Source of the DNA: Deltaproteobacteria bacterium
GTDB taxonomy: Bacteria; Desulfobacterota; Syntrophia; Syntrophales; Smithellaceae
NCBI GenBank assembly: GCA_022703375.1
Contig: JAKLDS010000018.1
Span: forward strand, 1-42,527
Direction of reading: 5' to 3'
DNA length: 42,527 nucleotides
Shown here: piece by piece, positions 36,408-42,527 of the stretch
Layout of the letters: each line of letters opens with the position of its first letter
How positions within the stretch are numbered: the first letter of the stretch is position 1
Made by a program: the position numbers and the translations under genes
Notes under the pieces: model-generated
Told to the model about the DNA's origin: nothing
Seen by the model: the letters and a program-made list of their open reading frames with translations, nothing else
Database searches by the model: none

Positions 36408-37161
36408 TAGTGAGCTCCTTATCCACTTCTTTGATTCGCTCCACTATCGCGTCTTCCAGCGTGTCGAAACTGCCGCGAATTGCCGCCGGCGCTGCCTTGG
36501 TGAGTAAAACGGCGTTGTGCATTAATCCGAGTTCGTCGCAGCGTTCCCCTTCATCCAGATAGGCGGTGGAAACAAGAATGGTCATGCCCTCCCGTTTCAT
36601 ACTGCCCAATATTTCCCAGAACTCATGCCGGGAAACAGGGTCAACACCGTTCGTCGGTTCATCCAGAATCAGCAGGCGCGGTTCATGCACCAGCACGCAG
36701 GCCAGCCCGAGTTTTTGTTTCATACCGCCGGAAAGATTGCCCGCCAATCTATCCGTAAAAGGCAGCAGATTGGAAAATCCCAGATATTTTTCTTTGCGCT
36801 TTTGTTTTTCGGCTTTAGGAATGTTGAAAATATCCAGAAAAAAGTTGATGTTTTCTTCAACCGTCAAATCCTGATACAGTCCGAAACGCTGCGGCATGTA
36901 ACCGATAATTTTTTTTATTTTCCGTCTTTCTCTGACAACATTCAGGCTGCTGATATTGATATCGCCCGCTGACGGGGGAATCATTGTGGCAATCATCCGC
37001 AGGAGCGTTGATTTTCCGGCGCCGTCGGAGCCGACCAATCCGAAGATATTGCCTTCGGACACACAGAAAGAAACGTCCCTGACGGCTTCCACGGCAGAGA
37101 AGTGCAGGGAAACATTTTTTACCTCTACCAACGGCTGGTTATATACGGCGGGCATGACCAT
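36388..37161 (-). CDS. ABC transporter ATP-binding protein (first ATPase of the exporter)
   Basis: A 257-aa ATPase. Walker A is GSDGAGKSTLLRM near residue 41, Q-loop GYMPQRFGLYQDLT, a canonical signature NLSGGMKQKLGLACVL, Walker B LLILDEPTNGVDP, and a LVSTAYLDEGERC H-loop region in which Ala replaces the usual His. The neighbouring ATPase has the complementary pattern (degenerate signature, intact H-loop), so the pair may be asymmetric. ATG 37161 has GGAG seven bases upstream; the HlyD gene ends 13 bp before it. Confidence 0.93.
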   Translation of the reverse strand: MVMPAVYNQPLVEVKNVSLHFSAVEAVRDVSFCVSEGNIFGLVGSDGAGKSTLLRMIATMIPPSAGDINISSLNVVRERRKIKKIIGYMPQRFGLYQDLTVEENINFFLDIFNIPKAEKQKRKEKYLGFSNLLPFTDRLAGNLSGGMKQKLGLACVLVHEPRLLILDEPTNGVDPVSRHEFWEILGSMKREGMTILVSTAYLDEGERCDELGLMHNAVLLTKAAPAAIRGSFDTLEDAIVERIKEVDKELTNDTFRL

Positions 37162-37174
37162 CGTATTCTCCGTT

Positions 37175-38185
37175 TTATCTCAACCAGGCATCCGCGGGCA
37201 TTCCGGATTTGAGTTCGTGCCCGGAGTTGGCAATAGCTACCTTGACCAGATAAACCAGCTTGACCCGTTCTTTTTTCGTCTGGATTATTTTCGGCGTGAA
37301 TTCACCTTCCGGTGAAACAAAAGCAACGGAACCGCGATAAATTTTGCCGGGAAAAGTATCTACCTTCACATCCACCGGCTGGTTAAGCCGGACAAGACCG
37401 ATCTGTGTTTCATCAACGAAAATTTTCAAATCAACTCGAGAGAGGTCGGCCACGGTTATTACTTCGCGTCCGGGCGTTACATTTTCTCCCGGCTCAATGT
37501 TGCGGCTGGTAACGATTCCGTTTTGCGGCGATTTTAACTGCGTATAACCGAGCTGAATGGCGGCCTGCTCGACTGCAGCTTTTGCCGCATCTATTTGCGT
37601 GACGGCGGTATCAATATCCCGCCGGGCCGCTTCTGTTTTAGCGAGATTACCCTGAGCCAGCTTCAGGATGGATTCACTTTCGGCCAGTCGGGAGCGGGAG
37701 ACATCATAAGCAAGTTTAACGGTGTCCCTTTCCTTTTCCGTGACAACGCCTTTCCGGAAGAGTTCTGCGAAACGCCGGTAATTCTTTTCCGCATCATTCA
37801 GAGTGTCTTTAGCACTTTTCCTGTTAGCCGCCGCCCGCGCCTCTTCGGCAGGCAAAGTATTTTTATAAATATTCAGGACTGTTTCCAGTTGCAGTTTTGC
37901 TTTTTTTGCCCGTTCCAGATTAGCCTGCGCCTGCACCAGACGCGATTCGAACTCGCGGCGATCCAGTTCCGCGATTATCTGGTCCTTCGTTACCGACTGT
38001 CCTTCCTGAACATTTACTGCGGCCACCCGGCCGGCCACCTGAAAAGACAAATTAGCCTGCGTAGCCTCAATCGTACCGGAATAGGAAAGTTCCTTATCTT
38101 TGCTGCTTTTTTGCCCGAAATAAACAAAAAGGCTGACGCCCGCAAAAAGAATCAGGAAAACGATGATGATGACTCTCTTCTTCAA
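37175..38185 (-). CDS. HlyD-family periplasmic adaptor (membrane fusion protein)
   Basis: A 336-aa protein with an N-terminal signal/anchor helix (KKRVIIIVFLILFAGVSLFV). The biotinyl-lipoyl half-motifs are split around a long alpha-hairpin: AGRVAAVNVQEGQSV near 52-66 and LKSPQNGIVTSRNIEPGENV near 218-237, with the coiled coil (~75-205) between. A beta-barrel domain follows (DLKIFVDETQIGLV, KTYRG-like segment, KERVKLVYLVKV). The start codon is TTG at 38185 with GGAGG seven bases before it. It is first in the operon HlyD-ATPase-ATPase-permease-permease and would link the inner-membrane exporter to an outer-membrane channel encoded elsewhere. Confidence 0.93.
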   Translation of the reverse strand: MKKRVIIIVFLILFAGVSLFVYFGQKSSKDKELSYSGTIEATQANLSFQVAGRVAAVNVQEGQSVTKDQIIAELDRREFESRLVQAQANLERAKKAKLQLETVLNIYKNTLPAEEARAAANRKSAKDTLNDAEKNYRRFAELFRKGVVTEKERDTVKLAYDVSRSRLAESESILKLAQGNLAKTEAARRDIDTAVTQIDAAKAAVEQAAIQLGYTQLKSPQNGIVTSRNIEPGENVTPGREVITVADLSRVDLKIFVDETQIGLVRLNQPVDVKVDTFPGKIYRGSVAFVSPEGEFTPKIIQTKKERVKLVYLVKVAIANSGHELKSGMPADAWLR

Positions 38186-38409
38186 TTTAATTCCTCCGCT
38201 TTAAGAATACAATTTCCTGACCGCTCTCAATATTAATTTGGCTGCTTCACCGGCAATGTGGGCATTATTTTTCCCGTCGCGGTTGCGAATTGCCGCGAAT
38301 GCTCCATTTTGCACAGGCCTGCGGAAAATCTACATTAACACCTGCCAGACAGTCCGCGCCACTGGCGTGCTTCATCATAAATCCCTCGGTTTAAGCAGCC
38401 TGCTCTCTT

Positions 38410-38760
38410 TCAGAGCTCCGGCGCCTGGGAAGGAACAATGCAGACGACTTTCAATAAATCCGTTCCCGTATTCTTTATCTGGTGTTCCTCGTTGGCGGGC
38501 ATGAAAATAACAGAACCGGTCGCGACGGAATGCCACCTTCCCTGACCGTAAATTTCGCCCGCGCCGGCGTGAATGAACATTTCATGCTCCCAGTTGTGAG
38601 TATGCCTGGGGGTATAACCGCCCGGGGCAATTTCGAAAATGCGCATGCAAAAATTATCGGCGCCGTCGCTTTTGCCGACAAGAACACGTCCGGCAACTCC
38701 TCTGGCCACATCATTATCAACATGAGTCGCTTTAATTTCAGAATAAGGCATTATTTTCAT
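38410..38760 (-). CDS. Cupin-domain protein
   Basis: A 116-aa single-domain cupin. Motif 1 is HTHNWEHEMFIHAGAGEIYG (metal ligands His58/His60, Glu64 and a later His), and motif 2 is PANEEHQIKNTG, giving a standard mononuclear metal site. The function is not predictable; small cupins of this type include isomerases, dioxygenases and regulators. GGAGG lies six bases before the ATG. It follows the acyl-CoA synthetase by 24 bp on the same strand and is probably co-transcribed with it. The ~220 bp after it, up to the HlyD gene, hold nothing recognised. Confidence 0.9.
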   Translation of the reverse strand: MKIMPYSEIKATHVDNDVARGVAGRVLVGKSDGADNFCMRIFEIAPGGYTPRHTHNWEHEMFIHAGAGEIYGQGRWHSVATGSVIFMPANEEHQIKNTGTDLLKVVCIVPSQAPEL

Positions 38761-38784
38761 ATCATTCCTCCTGTTTTTTCCGCC

Positions 38785-40491
38785 TCAGGCATCCCATTTG
38801 CCTGCGGCGCGCAGCTTTTTGGCTATTTCCAGACCTTTTTCCCGCAAAATAACGTAATCGGTTTTAGCAACGCGGTTCAGCGGCAGGGTTCCCGGCGGGA
38901 TTAATTCATAATGGCTGGGCCTCTTGTAGGCGGCCATCTCACCTGCAACCGCTTCCAGTTCCGCAATCGTGACATCAACTATCGGCGATAGCTCGACAAA
39001 AGCCATGATGCCTTCGGTAAAGACCTCATGCGGCACGCCGACTAAGGCAATTCCGGCAATCTTGCTTTTTAAGCGCTGCTCAAAAAAATCTTCCACCTCG
39101 GTCGGATATACCTGATAGCCCTTGGGTTTGATTATCAGTTTGCTGCGTCCCGCAAAATGCAATCCCTTTTCATCGTAAAAACCCACATCTCCGGTATAAC
39201 AGATTCCGTCTCGAGAGATGGTCTTGCGGGTATTTTCCTCATCATTCAAATAACCGAGAAACACCTGCGGCCCGGAAAAACAAATATCGCCAATTTCCCC
39301 TTTTGGCTTTTCCGCTCCGGCCAGACCATCATCCGTCATCCTGTTCCGGATGGAGATAGGGCATAACGGCATATCATAACCGACGCTGGCCATGATGTCG
39401 TCAACTGTACCGTCAACAGGCGTATAGGTTACGAAACCGGCCGTCTCGGTAAGGCCCAGCCCCGTACCGAAGCGGGGGGCCATTGTGGAGAGTTTTTCCA
39501 GAAACTGACGGGTAACCGCCTGCCCGCCGTAAAGCGCAAAACGCAGACTTGACAAATCATACTTGTCATAGTCGGGCAGCCTCCATTCCATGGAAAACAA
39601 CGCCGGAATCTGGCCGAAAGTCGTTACTTTATATTTTTGAATCGCCTCCAGTGATTTTTTCGGATCGAAAATATGCAGCAGGACACTTGTGCCGCCGCCG
39701 TAGATTGTCGTGGCCAGCTGTTCCGTGACGCAGCCGACATGGCTGGGCGGCAGATTAACCAGCATCACATCGTCAGGCTTCATCCCGAAGCCGACGGTCA
39801 GGCCGATGTTTTGAATCAGGATGTTTTCATGACAAATCAACGCCGGTTTCGGTTTTCCTGTGGAACCAGTCGTGAAAACAATCAGGCAGGGATCACGTTT
39901 GTCCACATGTTTTTGCGCCTTCTTCACCCTGCCCAGAATCAATCCATTGATGATGAAGGTTTTCTTGATATCGGCCGCCCATTTACCAACGCTTTGCGCG
40001 CCGGGAATAATCAGGTCTTCCTCTTTTTGAAACTGAATCCAGTGCCGGCAAACATCCTGGTGCTTCTTCCTGATTTCCTCGACCATCGGACGGAAATCCA
40101 CCAGTGGTGTTTTGCCGAGAAAAAAATAAGCAACCGGTTTGGCCTGGGTAAAGCACTGATCAATCTCGTGCGCTTTCAAACGGGGGTCCAGGGGGGCAAT
40201 GATTGCTCCGATGCGATAACAGGCATACATCAAGAAAACATGCTCTTTAAGCAGCACTAAAGTTGTGGCGACGACGTCTCCTTTTTTGATTCCCATAGCC
40301 AGCAGCTTGGCGGCCATGGCCCGGGAGCCAAGAGCAAACTCCTTCCAGGTAACCTGCGCTCCTGTATCATATTCGATAAGGGCAATGGCATTCGGCTTTT
40401 CGCTGGCCCATTTGTCAACATAATCGAACATATGCGGCAGCATTTGCCCGTACAGCCTTTTACATTCTTCGTCTTTCGTCTTGTCTTTCAT
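38785..40491 (-). CDS. AMP-forming acyl-CoA synthetase / ligase
   Basis: A 568-aa enzyme of the ANL superfamily that activates a carboxylate with ATP to the acyl-adenylate and transfers it to CoA. The P-loop is IVFTTGSTGKPKPALI near residue 210; the adenylate motif is GLGLTETAGFVTYTP and the hinge YTGDVGFYDEKGLHFAGRSK. The C-terminal catalytic Lys region reads PLNRVAKTDYV, with Lys at the usual place. Acyl specificity cannot be read. AAGGA precedes the ATG, and a strong promoter lies at 40558-40586. It is followed by the cupin, with a family III CoA-transferase divergent beyond a small gene. Confidence 0.93.
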   Translation of the reverse strand: MKDKTKDEECKRLYGQMLPHMFDYVDKWASEKPNAIALIEYDTGAQVTWKEFALGSRAMAAKLLAMGIKKGDVVATTLVLLKEHVFLMYACYRIGAIIAPLDPRLKAHEIDQCFTQAKPVAYFFLGKTPLVDFRPMVEEIRKKHQDVCRHWIQFQKEEDLIIPGAQSVGKWAADIKKTFIINGLILGRVKKAQKHVDKRDPCLIVFTTGSTGKPKPALICHENILIQNIGLTVGFGMKPDDVMLVNLPPSHVGCVTEQLATTIYGGGTSVLLHIFDPKKSLEAIQKYKVTTFGQIPALFSMEWRLPDYDKYDLSSLRFALYGGQAVTRQFLEKLSTMAPRFGTGLGLTETAGFVTYTPVDGTVDDIMASVGYDMPLCPISIRNRMTDDGLAGAEKPKGEIGDICFSGPQVFLGYLNDEENTRKTISRDGICYTGDVGFYDEKGLHFAGRSKLIIKPKGYQVYPTEVEDFFEQRLKSKIAGIALVGVPHEVFTEGIMAFVELSPIVDVTIAELEAVAGEMAAYKRPSHYELIPPGTLPLNRVAKTDYVILREKGLEIAKKLRAAGKWDA

Positions 40492-40557
40492 GGCGTATCC
40501 TTATCGGTTATCAACCCTGCCTTTTAATTATCCTCCGCCTTTGCCATAGCGCGAGAA

Positions 40558-40586
40558 AGTATAGCAGAGTCAACGCTTTGCGTCAA
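40558..40586 (-). promoter_or_regulatory. Sigma70 promoter of the acyl-CoA synthetase-cupin operon
   Basis: Read on minus, TTGACG (40581-40586) and TATACT (40558-40563) are 17 bp apart. The spacer contains the inverted repeat ACGC-TTT-GCGT (40573-40583), well placed for a repressor site. Confidence 0.65.
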
Positions 40587-40633
40587 TGAAAAATGTTACA
40601 CGGTTATATTAATCGGCGGCGTGGCTGCCGCCT

Positions 40634-40948
40634 TTATTCTTTAAATAATCCTTCCAGTTTATCCTGAGCTGCGGCGCTTTTATTTTCGTTTTTTCCCTCG
40701 CTGTCTTTAAAAGTAAAATAATCGCAGAAGTTGGCAGCCTGTTTATCCAGAACTCTTTCCGCCTGCGGTTCGCGGCAATCATTGTAGGCACCCGGTTCAT
40801 AAAAAAGGCAATTCCGGCAGCAATGCAGATAAGCGCCGCAACAAGGACAGAGTTCCTGGCGGCCCGTAGTTCGCGGAATATCGCCTTGGCGCGGGGAGCT
40901 TTTATCTCCGGTAAGAGGAGTTTTGCACTTATGACAAATTTTCATCAT
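40634..40948 (-). CDS. Small cysteine-rich protein, probable metal binder
   Basis: A 104-aa protein with ten cysteines in the first 75 residues: CHKC (5, 8), CPCC (34, 36, 37), HCCRNC (43, 44, 47), Cys58 and Cys75. The pattern suggests a double zinc ribbon or a treble-clef-like fold. The C-terminal ~30 residues are charged and low-complexity. I do not recognise a named family. Two ATG codons in tandem open the frame (40948, 40945). A TTGACT (40976-40981) with a weak TATTTA 17 bp on could start a nearly leaderless message. Confidence 0.7.
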   Translation of the reverse strand: MMKICHKCKTPLTGDKSSPRQGDIPRTTGRQELCPCCGAYLHCCRNCLFYEPGAYNDCREPQAERVLDKQAANFCDYFTFKDSEGKNENKSAAAQDKLEGLFKE

Positions 40949-41010
40949 CTTTAAATATTGATTTCATTGCCTATAGTCAAGATAAATCCTTTTCCATTTC
41001 CGATTGCCGC

Positions 41011-41038
41011 CAATCTGCATTCTTTACACCGCAGATTG
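41011..41038. promoter_or_regulatory. Inverted repeat upstream of the CoA-transferase promoter
   Basis: CAATCTGC (41011-41018) and GCAGATTG (41031-41038) are a perfect 8-bp inverted repeat with a 12-bp spacer. A direct repeat TACACCG (41025-41031 and 41039-41045, 14 bp apart) overlaps it. Both lie just upstream of the proposed -35 box, as expected for an operator or activator site. Confidence 0.5.
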
Positions 41039-41046
41039 TACACCGT

Positions 41047-41075
41047 TTGTTAATAATTCCAATATCTGCTATAGA
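41047..41075 (+). promoter_or_regulatory. Possible sigma70 promoter of the CoA-transferase gene
   Basis: TTGTTA (41047-41052) and TATAGA (41070-41075) are 17 bp apart, each four of six matches. The leader would be about 85 nt. Confidence 0.4.
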
Positions 41076-41166
41076 TGAAGCGTATTTAAGATAAAACCTT
41101 TTACCGTGAGGCGCAACAGGTTTTTTGACCGAATGTATCCGCACTTTTGCTTACAGGAGTTGATTA

Positions 41167-42354
41167 ATGACTTTACCTCTCGACGATTTGAAGATTCTCG
41201 ATTTTTCGGGGCACCTGCCTGCGCCCTTTGCCACTTTATACATGGCCGATCTGGGCGCGGATATCCTTAAAATTACTTCCAGCACCCGTCCCGATCCCAT
41301 ATCGCTGCTGCCCCCGTTTTTGCCCGGTTCGCAGATGTCCTCCGTTCACGCCTATGTGGGGCGCAATAAACGCAGTATGGCGCTCAATCTAAAAGATTCG
41401 CGTTCCCGGGAAATCGTGCACAGGCTGATTGGCGAGTACGATATTGTGATTGAACAATTCCGGCCGGGAGTCATGGCCAGATTAGGCCTGGATTATGAAA
41501 ACCTGAAAAAAGTCAATCCCGCACTAATTTACTGCTCTGTCTCCAGTTACGGTCAGACCGGACAGAAATCTTTTAAAGGCGGGCACGATTTGAATTTCGT
41601 TGCCCGCTCGGGAATGCTCTCTTATACGGGCAGAAAAGATTCCCGTCCCGCTCCCTGCGGCGCTCCCGTTGCTGATTTGGCAGGCGGCACGCTCAGTGTT
41701 ATAACCGGAGTGCTCTCTGCGGTAATCGCCCGCATTAAAACCGGCGAGGGCCAGTATATTGATATTTCTCTCACCGACGGCAGTGTGGTGGCGCTCAACA
41801 GTTTTTCTATTGCTGAATATCTGGCCTGCGGTTCAATACCCGGCTATGAAAGCAATTTGTTCAACGGCGGCTCCCTCTATGATATCTATGAAACAAAAGA
41901 CGGCAGGTACATGAGTTTTTGCGCTCTGGAACCGCATTTTTTTTCCGCTTTCTGCAGGACAATAGGCCGGCCGGATTTAGCATACGAACAGGGAATGGCG
42001 CCGCAGAATCCGGATGAAGTAAAAAAAATAATCACTGCCGTCTTTAAAACGAAAACAATGAAAGAATGGGAGGAAATATTCCGCGATGTTGATGCCTGCG
42101 TGGAGCCTGTTTATAATATCGCCGAGGCTCTGGATAATGAGCAAAGCGCCGGACGGGGCCTTGTTGTGGAAGTTGACTTGCCCGAAGGCGGACGTGTCAG
42201 GCAGCCGGCTTTACCCATTATTTTTTCCACATACCGACCGCAATACCGGCACAGCGGTGTGCCGGCCGGTGCTCATACGAAAGAAGTGTTGCAAAAGCTG
42301 GGTTATACATCCGAACAAATAGAAGAATTTGCCAGAACTGGTCTGCTTAATTAA
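41167..42354 (+). CDS. Family III CoA-transferase (CaiB/BaiF type)
   Basis: A 395-aa enzyme that moves CoA between carboxylic acids. The N-terminal LPLDDLKILDFSGHLPAPFA and the GRNKRSMALNLK and IEQFRPGVMARLGLDYE stretches are family hallmarks. The nucleophilic aspartate is Asp141 in GGHDLNFVARSGML, and the ISLTDGSVVALNSF region follows. Length is normal for formyl-CoA/carnitine/racemase-type members; alpha-methylacyl-CoA racemase is a close alternative. AGGAG precedes the ATG by seven bases. An acyl-CoA ligase is encoded nearby on the other strand, suggesting carboxylate metabolism in common; the substrate is unknown. Confidence 0.92.
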   Translation: MTLPLDDLKILDFSGHLPAPFATLYMADLGADILKITSSTRPDPISLLPPFLPGSQMSSVHAYVGRNKRSMALNLKDSRSREIVHRLIGEYDIVIEQFRPGVMARLGLDYENLKKVNPALIYCSVSSYGQTGQKSFKGGHDLNFVARSGMLSYTGRKDSRPAPCGAPVADLAGGTLSVITGVLSAVIARIKTGEGQYIDISLTDGSVVALNSFSIAEYLACGSIPGYESNLFNGGSLYDIYETKDGRYMSFCALEPHFFSAFCRTIGRPDLAYEQGMAPQNPDEVKKIITAVFKTKTMKEWEEIFRDVDACVEPVYNIAEALDNEQSAGRGLVVEVDLPEGGRVRQPALPIIFSTYRPQYRHSGVPAGAHTKEVLQKLGYTSEQIEEFARTGLLN

Positions 42355-42409
42355 TTGTGCAATTCTCCCGGAAAATGTGCTATTAATCGCTTGTTAAAAG
42401 GGGTCAGGG

Positions 42410-42527
42410 TGAACCTCCCCCAGATTAACGGACACTTCAAAAAGTATACAGAAGAGTATACAATGAAAGAGAAAGGAGTGTCCAATGAGAGGAGAAAGAC
42501 AGATATTTAGCCGGGAGTTTAAGCTGG
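42410..42527 (+). mobile_element. Left end of a probable IS3-type insertion sequence (cut by the window)
   Basis: From about 42410 the sequence TGAACCTCCCCCAGATTAAC looks like an IS3-family terminus, followed by GTATAC twice (42444-42449, 42456-42461) and a transposase start. The right end is outside the window, so the boundary is tentative. Confidence 0.5.
42485..42527 (+). CDS. Transposase N-terminus (partial)
   Basis: Fourteen codons reading MRGERQIFSREFKL, which matches the style of IS3/IS911 OrfA helix-turn-helix proteins (FSREFKL). AAAGGAG precedes the ATG at SD distance. The gene runs off the window. Confidence 0.6.
   Translation, partial: MRGERQIFSREFKL

Overview
The window is about 42.5 kb of chromosome from a Gram-negative bacterium. 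Outer-membrane lipid transport genes (mlaEFD), a selenocysteine-containing SelD, several very large cytosolic signalling proteins, a family III CoA-transferase, an acyl-CoA ligase and many dispersed intergenic repeats together fit an anaerobic deltaproteobacterium (Desulfobacterota, for example a Syntrophus/Smithella-like lineage). That placement is inference from gene content and style; no rRNA or tRNA gene was seen that could fix it.

Layout. 1-4.5 kb: an N-formylglutamate amidohydrolase/C39 peptidase fusion facing an hsp20-lon proteostasis operon. A 275-bp element with terminal inverted repeats sits directly upstream of hsp20. 4.6-7.6 kb: typA (bipA) followed after 4 bp by an MBL-fold hydrolase. 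7.6-18.8 kb: a signalling cluster. It holds a membrane hybrid histidine kinase, a phage-type YopX gene, a cytosolic triple-GAF phosphorelay kinase (H-D-H), a single-domain response regulator, and a CRP-like/GAF/GAF/PAS/class III cyclase. 18.9-24.3 kb: housekeeping genes, namely thrC, selD (UGA = Sec at codon 18), nrnA-like, an HExxH protein, an FmdB zinc ribbon and a DJ-1/PfpI protein.

24.3-26.9 kb is an accessory pocket. It carries a HigB/HigA-type toxin-antitoxin pair with an almost leaderless toxin transcript, a small unknown gene, a second copy of the inverted-repeat element, and a translationally coupled pair made of an HNH nuclease with a DpnI-like winged helix and an unknown 83-aa protein. 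26.9-30.5 kb is the mlaE-mlaF-mlaD operon, with repeats in both intergenic gaps. 30.6-33.2 kb: prfC (TTG start), the third copy of the element, then radC convergent. 33.3-38.2 kb: an HlyD-ATPase-ATPase-permease-permease exporter, like YbhGFSR with the fused ATPase split in two. 38.4-42.4 kb: a cupin, an AMP-forming acyl-CoA synthetase, a Cys-rich protein and a CaiB-type CoA-transferase. The right edge cuts into what looks like an IS3-type insertion sequence.

The most unusual material is between the genes. (i) Three copies of a ~275-bp MITE-like element have 20-bp terminal inverted repeats. (ii) Two hairpin arrays, at 7.7 kb and 29.4 kb and in opposite orientations, share linkers and one loop but have entirely different stem sequences that stay perfectly base-paired. 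Such compensatory change points to a structured RNA or an unusual palindromic repeat family. (iii) An 86/116-bp direct repeat flanks mlaD. (iv) A head-to-head pair of 27-bp REP-like sequences lies inside the exporter operon.
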